Assembly: GCA_034659015.1 (NCBI GenBank)
Contig: JAYEGL010000001.1
Span: forward strand, 372,001-436,000
Source of the DNA: Maricaulis sp034659015
GTDB lineage: Bacteria > Pseudomonadota > Alphaproteobacteria > Caulobacterales > Maricaulaceae
Reading direction: 5' to 3'
DNA: 64,000 nt
Shown piece after piece: positions 24,884-33,041 of this stretch. The position numbers were made by a program, and so were the translations under genes. The notes under the pieces were generated by a model. It had not been told where the DNA came from. It did not search any database and saw only the letters and a program-made list of their open reading frames with translations. How positions within the stretch are numbered: the stretch's first letter is position 1; the number at the start of each line of letters is the position of its first letter.

Positions 24884-25801
24884 TCAAGACCGCGTCTCTT
24901 CCGGCGCCGGCGCGGCCCGCGCCGTCTCCCGCCGCAGCTGCGAATAGATGAAGACCGCCACGCCGGCCCAGATGAATCCGAAGGTGATCATGTGGCCGGT
25001 GGTAAAGGCCTCGCCGCCCATCACGCCGACGGTGAATTGCAGGGTCGGGGCGATGAACTGCATCAGCCCCATGGTCGACAGGCGCAGCCCGCGCACGCCG
25101 ATGGCGTAGAGCAGGAGCGGCACGACGGTGACCACGCCCGCACTTATCAGCAGCAGGGCCTGGACCGGGCTTTCGTGGAAATGCCCGCCGCCCTGGAGCT
25201 GCAGCACGGTCAGCCCGACGATGGAGAAGGGCAGGATGAAGCAGGTCTCCCAGAACAGGCCGATCCGCCCGTCCACGGCGGCGACCTTGCGCAGATAGCC
25301 GTAGGCCGTGAAGGAACAGGCCAGGAGAAGCGAGATCCAGGGCACCTCGCCCACGGTGAGGACCTGGTTGGCCACGCCCAGGGCGGCCAGCACGATCGCG
25401 GCGATGCGGAAGGGGCCGAGCGGTTCGCGCAGCACGAAAACGCCCACCGCAACGCTCATCAGCGGGTTGATGTAATAGCCCAGCGAGGCCTGCAGCACGT
25501 GGCCGGACGTCACCGCGAAGATGAAGCCCCACCAGTTCACCGAGATCAGCGCCGCCGTGACCAGAAGCGTGACGAGGGTGCGTGTGCGCGCGATTTCCCG
25601 GAAGGCCTGTTTCAGCTTGCCGGCGATCGCCAGCGCGCCCAGCAGGAGCGGCACGGCCCAGATCACCCGGTGCAGCACGATCTCCACCGGGCTCGCGAAG
25701 GACAGCGCCTGGAAGAAGAGCGGCGCCACGCCCCAGATCAGATAGGCAGACAGACCCGCGGCGAGCGCGCGCTGCATCTCGGTGGACGATGTCGACGGCA
25801 T
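24884..25801 (-). CDS. rarD: RarD/EamA family transporter
   Basis: The 305-residue protein has ten hydrophobic segments and the RarD signature GLSAYLIWGVAPLFFQALS, HRVIWAVPLL and SLGYYINPLMSVAVGVFVLRE. RarD proteins belong to the drug/metabolite superfamily; substrates are not settled. The ATG at 25801 follows GGGAG by six bases and is chosen over the longer frame to 25834. Confidence 0.9.
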   Translation of the reverse strand: MPSTSSTEMQRALAAGLSAYLIWGVAPLFFQALSFASPVEIVLHRVIWAVPLLLGALAIAGKLKQAFREIARTRTLVTLLVTAALISVNWWGFIFAVTSGHVLQASLGYYINPLMSVAVGVFVLREPLGPFRIAAIVLAALGVANQVLTVGEVPWISLLLACSFTAYGYLRKVAAVDGRIGLFWETCFILPFSIVGLTVLQLQGGGHFHESPVQALLLISAGVVTVVPLLLYAIGVRGLRLSTMGLMQFIAPTLQFTVGVMGGEAFTTGHMITFGFIWAGVAVFIYSQLRRETARAAPAPEETRS

Positions 25802-25891
25802 GCGGCACTCCCTCGCGCAGAGTCCGGTGCACATAGGAAGCAGCCCGTGACTTTGCGACCCGTTTCTTGTGTATAGCTGTCATGAGGCGGT

Positions 25892-26914
25892 TCAGGCCCG
25901 CCCCAGCAGACCCTTGTTCAGCAGGGCCTCGGCGATCTGGACGGCGTTGAGGGCCGCGCCCTTGCGCAGATTGTCCGAGACCACCCACAGGGCCAGCCCG
26001 TTCTCCACGGTCGGATCCTCGCGCACGCGGGACACGAAGGTGGCGAACTCGCCGACGCTTTCCACCGGCGTGACGTAGCCGCCGTCCTCGCGCTTGTCGA
26101 CGACCATCAGGCCCGGACTTTCGCGCAGCAGGTCGCGCGCCTCGTCGGCGGACATCGGACCGTCCAGTTCGAGATGGGCGGCGATGGAGTGGCCGACGAA
26201 GACCGGCACGCGGGCGCAGGTGGCGAAGAGCTTGATCGACGGATCCACGATCTTCTTGGTCTCCGCCATCATCTTCCACTCTTCCTTGGTGGAGCCGTCT
26301 TCCATGAAGACGTCGATATGCGGGATGACGTTGAAGGCGATCTGCTTGGTGAAGGCGTCCGGCTCGATCGGATCGTTGACGTAGATGCCCTTGGTCTGGG
26401 TCCACAACTCGTCCATCGCCGCCTGGCCGCCGCCGGAGACCGACTGGTAGGTGGCGCAGGAGACGCGCCTGATGCCCACCCGGTCGTGGATCGGCTTGAG
26501 CGCCACGACAAGCTGGATGGTCGAGCAGTTCGGATTGGCGACGATGCCCTTTTTCTTCACCCCGTCCAGCGCGTCCGGATTGACCTCGGGCACCACCAGC
26601 GGCACGTCCGGATCCATCCGCCAGGCCGAGGAATTGTCGACCACGATCGCGCCGGCCCTGGCGATCTTCGGCGCCCACTCCTTCGAGGGGCCGCCGCCGG
26701 CCGACATCAGGACGAGATCCACCTTGGAAAAGTCGAAAGTCTCGACATTCTCGCATTTCAGCGTCCGGTCGCCGTAGGAGAGTTCCACACCCATCGATTT
26801 CCGGGTCGCCAGCGCGTGCACCTCGTCGGCGGGGAACAGACGCTCCGCCAGAATGGTGAGCATCTCCTTGCCCACCGCACCCGTTGCACCGAAAACCGCT
26901 ACTTTCACGCCCAT
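25892..26914 (-). CDS. asd: Aspartate-semialdehyde dehydrogenase
   Basis: The 340-residue NADPH enzyme makes aspartate semialdehyde for lysine, threonine, methionine and diaminopimelate synthesis. It has the nucleotide motif VAVFGATGAVGKEML and the catalytic Cys130 in VANPNCSTIQL. SVSGGGQAAMDELW and the C-terminal VGHSIAAHLEL helix with its His complete the site. The ATG at 26914 sits right before the Rossmann fold; upstream frame is not supported. Confidence 0.97.
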   Translation of the reverse strand: MGVKVAVFGATGAVGKEMLTILAERLFPADEVHALATRKSMGVELSYGDRTLKCENVETFDFSKVDLVLMSAGGGPSKEWAPKIARAGAIVVDNSSAWRMDPDVPLVVPEVNPDALDGVKKKGIVANPNCSTIQLVVALKPIHDRVGIRRVSCATYQSVSGGGQAAMDELWTQTKGIYVNDPIEPDAFTKQIAFNVIPHIDVFMEDGSTKEEWKMMAETKKIVDPSIKLFATCARVPVFVGHSIAAHLELDGPMSADEARDLLRESPGLMVVDKREDGGYVTPVESVGEFATFVSRVREDPTVENGLALWVVSDNLRKGAALNAVQIAEALLNKGLLGRA

Positions 26915-27062
26915 GATGACTGACCTTTCCGCATGCCCGATTGAAACCGCGCCGACGGGAGAGGCCATAAACCCGCGAATGCGGCAAGGCTAGGGCGGAT
27001 TTCATGGACGTGCGCGAACCCGGGGCCTAATCTTCCACGCTTCGGGCACAAGGGAGGGTTTT

Positions 27063-27185
27063 ATGGACGCATCTTTCGTGCTCGGACTGCTTGTTGGTGC
27101 GGTCTTGCTCATCGCAATTTTGATGGCACTCCTGATTGTCAGGGGGCTTGCCGCGGAAAGCGAGGCCATCGGAGACGACGAGTAG
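27063..27185 (+). CDS. Small single-span membrane protein (40 aa), unknown
   Basis: A short ORF of 40 codons follows a strong AGGGAGGG ribosome site by four bases. It encodes one hydrophobic helix (about residues 5-27) and an acidic tail ending in GDDE. It is divergent from asd, with 148 bases between. No family was recognised. The ribosome site and membrane helix make it a likely small gene. Confidence 0.6.
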   Translation: MDASFVLGLLVGAVLLIAILMALLIVRGLAAESEAIGDDE

Positions 27186-27221
27186 GGACGGTCCGGGGAC
27201 CGCCGGAGCCGACGTGGATGG

Positions 27222-27530
27222 CTAGTTCCGCGGCGTCTGCATGCGCCGCCAGATCCGCCAGGCGACGAGGCCGACCAGGGCCAGCACGATCAGGTCGAGT
27301 GCGTTGAAGCCCAGGAAGAGCGGGCTCACCAGGCGCTGCATGACGCCCCAGCGGCCGTCATAGATGGTCTCGCCCTGGCGCGCGAAACCGATATAGACCG
27401 CCACGCCGACCATCAGGGCGGCGCCGAACCCGGCCAGCCGGATCATGGCGCCGGGATTGAAACCGCCCGAAGCCCTGCGTTGGCGGGCCCGCTGACGGTG
27501 GGTGCGGTCGAGAAAGCGGCGTCTGTTCAT
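27222..27530 (-). CDS. Small two-span membrane protein, unknown
   Basis: The 102-residue protein has a basic N-terminus (RRRFLDRTHRQRARQRR) and two hydrophobic segments (about residues 31-48 and 72-91). The ATG at 27530 is the first Met that gives a sensible topology; the open frame to 27704 would add a poor N-terminus. No clear ribosome site is present. It converges on the 40-residue gene, 36 bases away. No family was recognised. Confidence 0.55.
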   Translation of the reverse strand: MNRRRFLDRTHRQRARQRRASGGFNPGAMIRLAGFGAALMVGVAVYIGFARQGETIYDGRWGVMQRLVSPLFLGFNALDLIVLALVGLVAWRIWRRMQTPRN

Positions 27531-27833
27531 GGCCGAAGGCGTAGCCGATCCGGCGTCCGGGTCAAGCGGGCGGTGCCATGCCCTTTCCGTGCTCTGCCAC
27601 ACGAGTTTCATTTGCCTTGAGCGCAAATCCGTGCACATAAAGGGCGCGACGGGCGGCCCCAGAGGCCGGACGGAATTCTGATCGCCTACCCGGTGGCCTG
27701 TCAAAGGGTCACATCGGACACCTAGACTTCAGCCTTCCCCGACTTTCTACGTCCGTAATACCGATGTCAGGGCGCTGACATTGCGCTTTTTCTATGCCCG
27801 CACGCAGGGCACGCATTCAAGGGAAGGTTCCCC
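27531..27833. promoter_or_regulatory. Long gap and leader upstream of the cold-shock gene
   Basis: This 303-base gap has no ORF on a strand that makes sense. It must hold the promoter and leader of the cold-shock gene. A small stem GCCC/GGGC lies near 27798-27812, and GGAAGG precedes the ATG. No firm -35/-10 pair could be fixed. Confidence 0.4.
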
Positions 27834-28049
27834 ATGGCCACAGGTACGGTCAAATTCTTCAACCAAAGCAAAGGCTTTGGCTTTATCACCCCGGACGAGG
27901 GCGGCAATGACGTCTTCGTGCACATCTCCGCCGTCCAGGCCTCGGGCCTGCCGGGGCTGAGCGACGGCCAGAAGGTTTCTTTCGAGACCGAGCCGGATCG
28001 TCGCGGCAAGGGACCCAAGGCGATCAACCTGCAATTCGCTGACGAATAG
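27834..28049 (+). CDS. Cold-shock domain protein (CspA family)
   Basis: The 71-residue protein is a single cold-shock domain with RNP1 (SKGFGFITP) and RNP2 (DVFVHIS). It binds single-stranded RNA/DNA and acts as an RNA chaperone. A GGAAGG ribosome site and a long upstream gap precede it, and a strong terminator follows. A paralog name cannot be fixed. Confidence 0.95.
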   Translation: MATGTVKFFNQSKGFGFITPDEGGNDVFVHISAVQASGLPGLSDGQKVSFETEPDRRGKGPKAINLQFADE

Positions 28050-28077
28050 CGGTTTCGCAGGATTGAAAAGATCCGGC

Positions 28078-28111
28078 GGCGTGGAGAGCGATCTCCACGC
28101 CGTTTTCTTTT
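28078..28111 (+). terminator. Terminator of the cold-shock gene
   Basis: A 10-bp stem (GGCGTGGAGA / TCTCCACGCC, loop GCGA) is followed by GTTTTCTTTT. It lies 28 bases after the stop of the cold-shock gene. Confidence 0.92.
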
Positions 28112-28113
28112 GT

Positions 28114-29154
28114 CTAGTCGCCGGCTGGCGCGGCCGGTTCGCCGGTCATGCCGTCGCGTACGGCCACGGCCGTCGCCGGAAAGTCCGTGAAGACGCCGTC
28201 CACGCCCAACCGGTAGACGCGCTCCAGTTCGGCGGCGATATCCACGCCTTCGGCGACCGGAACGTCGTCGCGGAAGGTCCAGGGATGCACGGCCAGGCCC
28301 AGCGCGTGGGCGCGGGCAACGAAGCCGGTATCCTCGCCCTGCGGCGTGACGACCAGCCCTTTGGCCGGACCGACCGCGTCGGCGAATTCGGCCATATCCT
28401 GCAGCGCGACGGTCGGCTGAAGCGGGTCGGCGGCGGGATCGAGCTCCTGCATCGCGAAGACCAGCATGGCCAGCGGCGTGTCGATCTCGCCGTTCAGCCG
28501 GGCCAGGAAGTCCGGCTCGAAACACTGGATCGTCATCGGCGCATCGGCGGTATCGAGACCGCGTTCGCGCAGGATGCGCACCAGTTCGGGCAGCGGGTCC
28601 AGCCCGATCGAGACGAAATGGCCCGGCGCCTTCACTTCCGGTTCGGTCGCCACGCCATGTTCGGTGGCCAGATCCAGCACCTCCTCGAAGGTCGGGATGA
28701 GAAATTCACCGTCGAACGCATGATCGCGGTCGGGCCAGGGCTGGACGGCGCGCAGCGTGCGCAGCTCGGCCAGGGTGAAATCCTCCACCCACCAGTCGGT
28801 CCGGCCGGCCTGTTCGCGCCGGCGGTCAGCGAATTCCGGCCGCTCGGCGATATCGGTCGTGGTGGACAGATAATGGTCGTGCCGCGCCACCAGCACGCCG
28901 TCGGATGTCATGACGAGGTCGGGCTCGATCACGTCGGCGCCCTGTTCGATTGCCAGTTCATAGGCGGCGAGCGTGTGTTCCGGGCGTTCGCCGCTGGCCC
29001 CGCGGTGCGCGATGACCAGGGGCGGTTCGCCGGACAGCGTCTGCCAGTCCATCGGCCTGGCGGCCTCCTCCCGTGCGGCCTCGTCCGCAGCGCAGGCCGC
29101 CAGGCCCAGAACCAGTGCGGCCGACAGTCCGGCAAGCTTGATATGGCGATACAT
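28114..29154 (-). CDS. Glycerophosphodiester phosphodiesterase, lipoprotein
   Basis: The 346-residue protein has a lipoprotein signal (LVLGLAAC, lipobox LAAC near residue 21) followed by the GDPD domain: IAHRGASGERPEHTLAAY with the catalytic His, GADVIEPDLVMTSDGVLVARHDHYL with the metal-binding Glu, Asp and second His. It would hydrolyse glycerophosphodiesters to glycerol-3-phosphate in the periplasm, as GlpQ does. No glp transport genes are adjacent. The ATG at 29154 is the one that gives the signal sequence. Confidence 0.93.
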   Translation of the reverse strand: MYRHIKLAGLSAALVLGLAACAADEAAREEAARPMDWQTLSGEPPLVIAHRGASGERPEHTLAAYELAIEQGADVIEPDLVMTSDGVLVARHDHYLSTTTDIAERPEFADRRREQAGRTDWWVEDFTLAELRTLRAVQPWPDRDHAFDGEFLIPTFEEVLDLATEHGVATEPEVKAPGHFVSIGLDPLPELVRILRERGLDTADAPMTIQCFEPDFLARLNGEIDTPLAMLVFAMQELDPAADPLQPTVALQDMAEFADAVGPAKGLVVTPQGEDTGFVARAHALGLAVHPWTFRDDVPVAEGVDIAAELERVYRLGVDGVFTDFPATAVAVRDGMTGEPAAPAGD

Positions 29155-29216
29155 CTTCCCCTCCCCATGCGATGCGCGGCACACTAGCGCGTGCCCCGGG
29201 GCAAGAGGAGTGACAA

Positions 29217-29759
29217 ATGAGCGACACGTCGCGCTTCGACACGCTGGTTGCCGCCGCCGAACGCTATGGCCGGCTCAGCCTGGACAATTACGCGCTGGTG
29301 CGCAGCGTGGCGGAGAATGTCTCGGCCGGTTTCTGCCGCTATCTGGGCGACGACAAGGGCGTGTGCGTCCACCTCGTGCCGCCGGCGGGTCCCTGGGCGC
29401 CGCAGCCCTACCGGTCCGGCGCCTTTTCCGTGTCCGGCGCCGGCTTCCTGCCGCTCGAGCCGATCGCGTTCGGTCTCGGCGTGAAAGTCTCCAATACCGG
29501 CGACTGGATCCGCCTGGTCCTGACCTGCGCCAAGAAAGGGCACCGCATGGAGATCGCCATTGCCAAAGGGCCGGTCTTCGATATCGGCCTGCCGGTCCAG
29601 GAGGCCGAGCTGTTCGACCTGTTCGAACGTCTGCACGCCCATCTCGTACGCTGGTTCACCGATGCCGCGGAGCTCTACGAGCACGGTGATTACGGCGGTC
29701 AGTCCATCGGGTTCGACTTCCTTCACCGGGACCCGGCCCAGGACGTTCCGGAAGGCTAG
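29217..29759 (+). CDS. Hypothetical cytoplasmic protein
   Basis: The 180-residue protein has no signal peptide or membrane span. It has two parts: a helical start (DTLVAAAERYGRLSLDNYALVRSVAENVSAGFCRYL) and a mixed alpha/beta body with a weakly hydrophobic core (IRLVLTCAKKGHRMEIAIAKG). No family was recognised. It diverges from the lipoprotein gene, with 62 bases between starts. The stop overlaps the stop of the next minus-strand gene in a CTAG. Confidence 0.65.
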   Translation: MSDTSRFDTLVAAAERYGRLSLDNYALVRSVAENVSAGFCRYLGDDKGVCVHLVPPAGPWAPQPYRSGAFSVSGAGFLPLEPIAFGLGVKVSNTGDWIRLVLTCAKKGHRMEIAIAKGPVFDIGLPVQEAELFDLFERLHAHLVRWFTDAAELYEHGDYGGQSIGFDFLHRDPAQDVPEG

Positions 29760-29965
29760 AGCGGCCAGGCGGCGAACAGGCCGGTCCCGCCGGCCAGGCC
29801 CAGGCCCAGCGTGGCGGACAGGCGATGGCGCAGGGCCAGGCCGCCGGCGAAACGCGCCGCTGTGGCCAGGTTGGACGCCCCGAACAGGGCGACCGGCCCG
29901 CCGATCAGCAAGGCGGCGGCGAAGGAGATCAGGGCCCGTTGGGCCTCGAGCGGTAATTCGGACAT
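29756..29965 (-). CDS. Small membrane protein, unknown
   Basis: The 69-residue protein is mostly Ala, Leu and Gly with two hydrophobic segments (about residues 12-30 and 47-67). Its stop lies in the CTAG shared with the plus-strand gene ending at 29759. It is divergent from the antiporter. Small size and low complexity leave room for doubt. Confidence 0.5.
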   Translation of the reverse strand: MSELPLEAQRALISFAAALLIGGPVALFGASNLATAARFAGGLALRHRLSATLGLGLAGGTGLFAAWPL

Positions 29966-30033
29966 AACAGCCTCCCCGACTGTGTGCCGATCGGCAGGCG
30001 ACGGCAGTTGCGAAACACGCTAACAACATCGCC

Positions 30034-31938
30034 ATGATGCACGCCCCGCCTGACCTTGCCCTGACCATCGCGCTCATCGCCGGTTCAGGTGTCGCCGCGC
30101 AATGGCTCGCCTGGCGCCTGCGCTGGCCCTCCATCGTCCTGATGATGGGAGCGGGGCTGCTGCTCGGACCCGTCTTTACCCTGGTGGCCGGCGACCCGCT
30201 GCTCGATCCGGAAGAAAGTTTCGGCGGCTATTTGCGGCCGATGATCGCCCTGGCGGTCGGCGTGATCCTGTTCGAGGGCGGCATCACGCTGAATTTCCGG
30301 GAATTGCGCGGCATGGCCAAACCGGTCTGGCGCCTCGTCCTGCTGGGCCTGCCGATCAACGGCCTTCTGGCCATGCTCGCCCTTCACTACGTGGCCGGCC
30401 TGCCGCTCGACCTATCCGCCATGATCGGCGCCCTGCTCACCGTGACCGGGCCGACCGTCGTCCTGCCGCTTCTGCGTCAGGCCAAGCTTCCGCCGCATAT
30501 CGCCTCGGTGCTGAAATGGGAGGGCATCGTCAACGACCCGATCGGCGCGCTGGCGGCGGTGTTCGTGTTCGAGGCCATACGCCAGACGGCGATGGGGCAG
30601 GACTGGGCCGGCGCGGCCGGGGCGCTCGCCTTCGGCGCCGTGATCGGTGCGGTGCTCGGCGTGGCTTTCGGCTTCGGCCTGTCGCGCGCCTTCCGGCGCG
30701 GCTGGGTGCCCGAACAGATGAAGGCGCCGCTGATCCTGGCCTCGGTCCTGGTCTGCTTCTCCACCGCCGATGCCCTCGCCCGGGAGACCGGGCTCGTGGC
30801 CGTGACGATTTTCGGCCTGGTCGTCGCCAATTCCCGGCTCGCCTCGATCGAGGAGATGCGCCGCTTCAAGGAGGGAATCGCGTCCATCCTCGTGGCCAGC
30901 GTCTTCGTCGTCCTGGCGGCGGGGCTGACGCCGTCCGACCTGGCCCAGCTGAACTGGCGCCATGCGGTCTTCGTGGTGGTGCTGATCCTGGCCGTGCGGC
31001 CGCTGGCGATCTTCCTGGCCACGCGGGGAGCGGGTCTGAGTCTGCGCGAGACGGCCTTTGTCGGCCTGATCGGCCCGCGCGGCGTCGTGGCCGCCGCGAC
31101 GGCCGGCCACCTGGCCGCCGAGCTGATCGAGGTCGGACGGGCGGATGCGGCCATTCTCGCCCCGCTGGTCTTCGCGACGGTGTTTGCCAGCGTGGTCGGC
31201 TGCGGCTTTGCGGTGACGCCGCTGGCGCGCCTGTTCGGCCTGTCGCAGAGCGGGCCGGAGCGGCTGCTCATCGTGGGCGCCAATCCGTGGAGCCTGGGCC
31301 TCGCCGATGCGCTGAAGAAGAATGACGTGCCGCTGACCATCGCCGATACCAGCTGGCGCCGGCTCAGCGGTGCCCGTCTCGAGGGCCATGACGTCTATTT
31401 CGGCGAGGTGTTGTCGGAAGCGGCGGAGTGGCGGCTCGAGCCATCGCGTTTTGCCGCCCTGATCGCGGCCACGCCCAACGATGCCTACAACGCCCTGGTC
31501 TGCATCGACTATGCTCCGGAGCTGGGGCGTTCACGCGTTTTCCAGCTTTCCGCCCATGACAGCGGCGAGGATGTGGAGAAGGCGGACGACGACCCCCGTG
31601 CCATCGCCTTCACGGCGCGCGGACGCACGCTGATCCGCCGCGGCCGGGGCTATGACAGCCTGGCCCGGGACTGGTGGCAGGGCTGGCGGTTCCGGGCGAC
31701 CCACATCACCGAGGAATACACGCTCGAGGATCATCTCGCGGAACTGGGCGATACGGCGGACCTGATCCTGGCGCGCCGTGCCAACGGCACGATCGTGCTT
31801 CTGGGACCCGGCCGCGATGCGCCCTCCGCACCGGGCACGGTGATCGTCAGCTTTGCGCCGCCCAAAGCGCAGCGCGAGCGCGCCGACGCGCGCGGCGACG
31901 AGGACGATGCGACGACCCCGGAAGCACAGACGGACTAG
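30034..31938 (+). CDS. Cation:proton antiporter (CPA family) with C-terminal RCK-like domain
   Basis: The 634-residue protein has about 12 membrane spans in the first 395 residues, with PSIVLMMGAGLLLGPVF, VILFEGGITLNFRELR, LTVTGPTVVLPLL and KWEGIVNDPIGALAAVF, the motifs of NhaP-type Na+(K+)/H+ antiporters. The following part, starting RLLIVGANPWSLGLADALKKN, is a TrkA-N-like nucleotide-binding domain. The C-terminal tail is charged. It would exchange monovalent cations for protons. Confidence 0.92.
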   Translation: MMHAPPDLALTIALIAGSGVAAQWLAWRLRWPSIVLMMGAGLLLGPVFTLVAGDPLLDPEESFGGYLRPMIALAVGVILFEGGITLNFRELRGMAKPVWRLVLLGLPINGLLAMLALHYVAGLPLDLSAMIGALLTVTGPTVVLPLLRQAKLPPHIASVLKWEGIVNDPIGALAAVFVFEAIRQTAMGQDWAGAAGALAFGAVIGAVLGVAFGFGLSRAFRRGWVPEQMKAPLILASVLVCFSTADALARETGLVAVTIFGLVVANSRLASIEEMRRFKEGIASILVASVFVVLAAGLTPSDLAQLNWRHAVFVVVLILAVRPLAIFLATRGAGLSLRETAFVGLIGPRGVVAAATAGHLAAELIEVGRADAAILAPLVFATVFASVVGCGFAVTPLARLFGLSQSGPERLLIVGANPWSLGLADALKKNDVPLTIADTSWRRLSGARLEGHDVYFGEVLSEAAEWRLEPSRFAALIAATPNDAYNALVCIDYAPELGRSRVFQLSAHDSGEDVEKADDDPRAIAFTARGRTLIRRGRGYDSLARDWWQGWRFRATHITEEYTLEDHLAELGDTADLILARRANGTIVLLGPGRDAPSAPGTVIVSFAPPKAQRERADARGDEDDATTPEAQTD

Positions 31939-31954
31939 CGATCGGCGGGTGTAT

Positions 31955-32143
31955 CTAGTAGCGCGGTGCGTCGTTGCCCGGCTGGGGTCCGCCCGGAGCG
32001 GCGCCGCCGCAATAGGGCCAGTTGTCCGCATTGGGATCGCCGTGCGGGCAGACCGCGTCGCGGCCCTCATAGATCACGCATCCGGACAGGCTTGCCGCGC
32101 CCAGCAGCGCAGCACAGACAAGAAACACACGCTTTACAGTCAT
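31955..32143 (-). CDS. Small lipoprotein, unknown
   Basis: The 62-residue protein has a clear lipoprotein signal (VFLVCAALLGAASLSGC, lipobox LSGC with Cys at residue 22). The mature part is short and Pro/Gly rich with two more Cys residues. The start at 32143 is the one that gives the signal; the long frame to 32377 is not supported. It converges on the antiporter with 16 bases between stops. No family was recognised. Confidence 0.75.
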   Translation of the reverse strand: MTVKRVFLVCAALLGAASLSGCVIYEGRDAVCPHGDPNADNWPYCGGAAPGGPQPGNDAPRY

Positions 32144-32279
32144 GATGACACCCTTCCTCGCCCGGGCATGGTGACCGCTGGCCGGACCGAGCGCAAGCCT
32201 GATCGCCGCGCATGAAAAACGCGCCCCGGATGCCTCCGGAGCGCGTCCTTGCAGGGATGGTATCGCGGTCTGCGCGCGT

Positions 32280-32456
32280 CTAGGCGGGCGGGGAATTGCC
32301 GCGAAGCGCGCGCACGACGAGTGCGAGAACGAAGAGCGCGAGGAACACCACGAACAGGATCTGTGCGATGCCGGCAAAGGCGCTGGCCAGTCCGCCGAAA
32401 CCGAACACGGCGGCGACGATGGCGAAGATGAAGAACAGAATAGCCCAGCTGAGCAT
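32280..32456 (-). CDS. DUF1328 small membrane protein
   Basis: A 58-residue ORF, MLSWAILFFIFAIVAAVFGF..., has two hydrophobic helices and the ASAFAGIAQILF segment typical of the DUF1328 (YtjA-like) family of small inner-membrane proteins. AAGGAG lies six bases before the ATG at 32456. It ends in a short basic tail. Function is unknown; members are often linked to envelope stress. Confidence 0.85.
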   Translation of the reverse strand: MLSWAILFFIFAIVAAVFGFGGLASAFAGIAQILFVVFLALFVLALVVRALRGNSPPA

Positions 32457-32500
32457 GTCGGACTCCTTTCAGACTTGATTCGAGGGCGGCGCGGACGGCG

Positions 32501-32914
32501 TCAGGTCGTGCCGGCGCGCGGCGGTTGCGGTGCCGGAGCCGCACTGGCTGCGCGGTATCCGGCGATCAGTTCGGACCAGCTCTGGTCAACGACGATCTGC
32601 CGGTCGTCCGGCCGATAGTCGAGAAAGCCGACGGCATGCTCGATCGTCATGCCGGGGACGGCCTGGGGCCCGGTCCAGGCGATTTCCAGAGCGGCAACGC
32701 TGTCATCGGGGCGTCTCAGGACGCCGATGACTGTGCCGTGGGCAATCCCGGTCCTGTCCGTGACGGGCAGGGTCTCGAGAGTATCGGTCGAAGCCGGCAG
32801 GGCGATCGCCGCTTCGGGCGCGCGATTGCCGAGTTCGAGCACCGGTGGCTGGGCGAAACCTGCAATCATCAGACTTCCCAGCGCGGCGCCGGCCAAACGT
32901 GTCAGCCTGGACAT
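32501..32914 (-). CDS. Secreted small protein, unknown
   Basis: The 137-residue protein has an N-terminal signal peptide (LAGAALGSLMIAGFAQ). The mature part contains HGTVIGVLRRPDDSVAALEIAW and a later beta-rich segment that recalls a PRC-barrel; this is only a weak likeness. AAGGAGG lies six bases before the ATG at 32914. It is divergent from the PBP gene. Confidence 0.65.
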   Translation of the reverse strand: MSRLTRLAGAALGSLMIAGFAQPPVLELGNRAPEAAIALPASTDTLETLPVTDRTGIAHGTVIGVLRRPDDSVAALEIAWTGPQAVPGMTIEHAVGFLDYRPDDRQIVVDQSWSELIAGYRAASAAPAPQPPRAGTT

Positions 32915-33041
32915 GACGGGCCTCCTTGCCGCTCGCCTATTCAACGCGCAGATGCGCAGGGCGTTCCCTGCCACCGGCCATTCATGGGGAATTAACCCTG
33001 CCGGCCGCAGATAGGGCGACCGGTTTCACACAGGAATTGCC

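Noticed and set aside
24867..27005. A 712-codon minus-strand ORF
   Set aside because: It overlaps rarD and asd in another frame of the same strand. Both of those have clear family motifs and this one has none.
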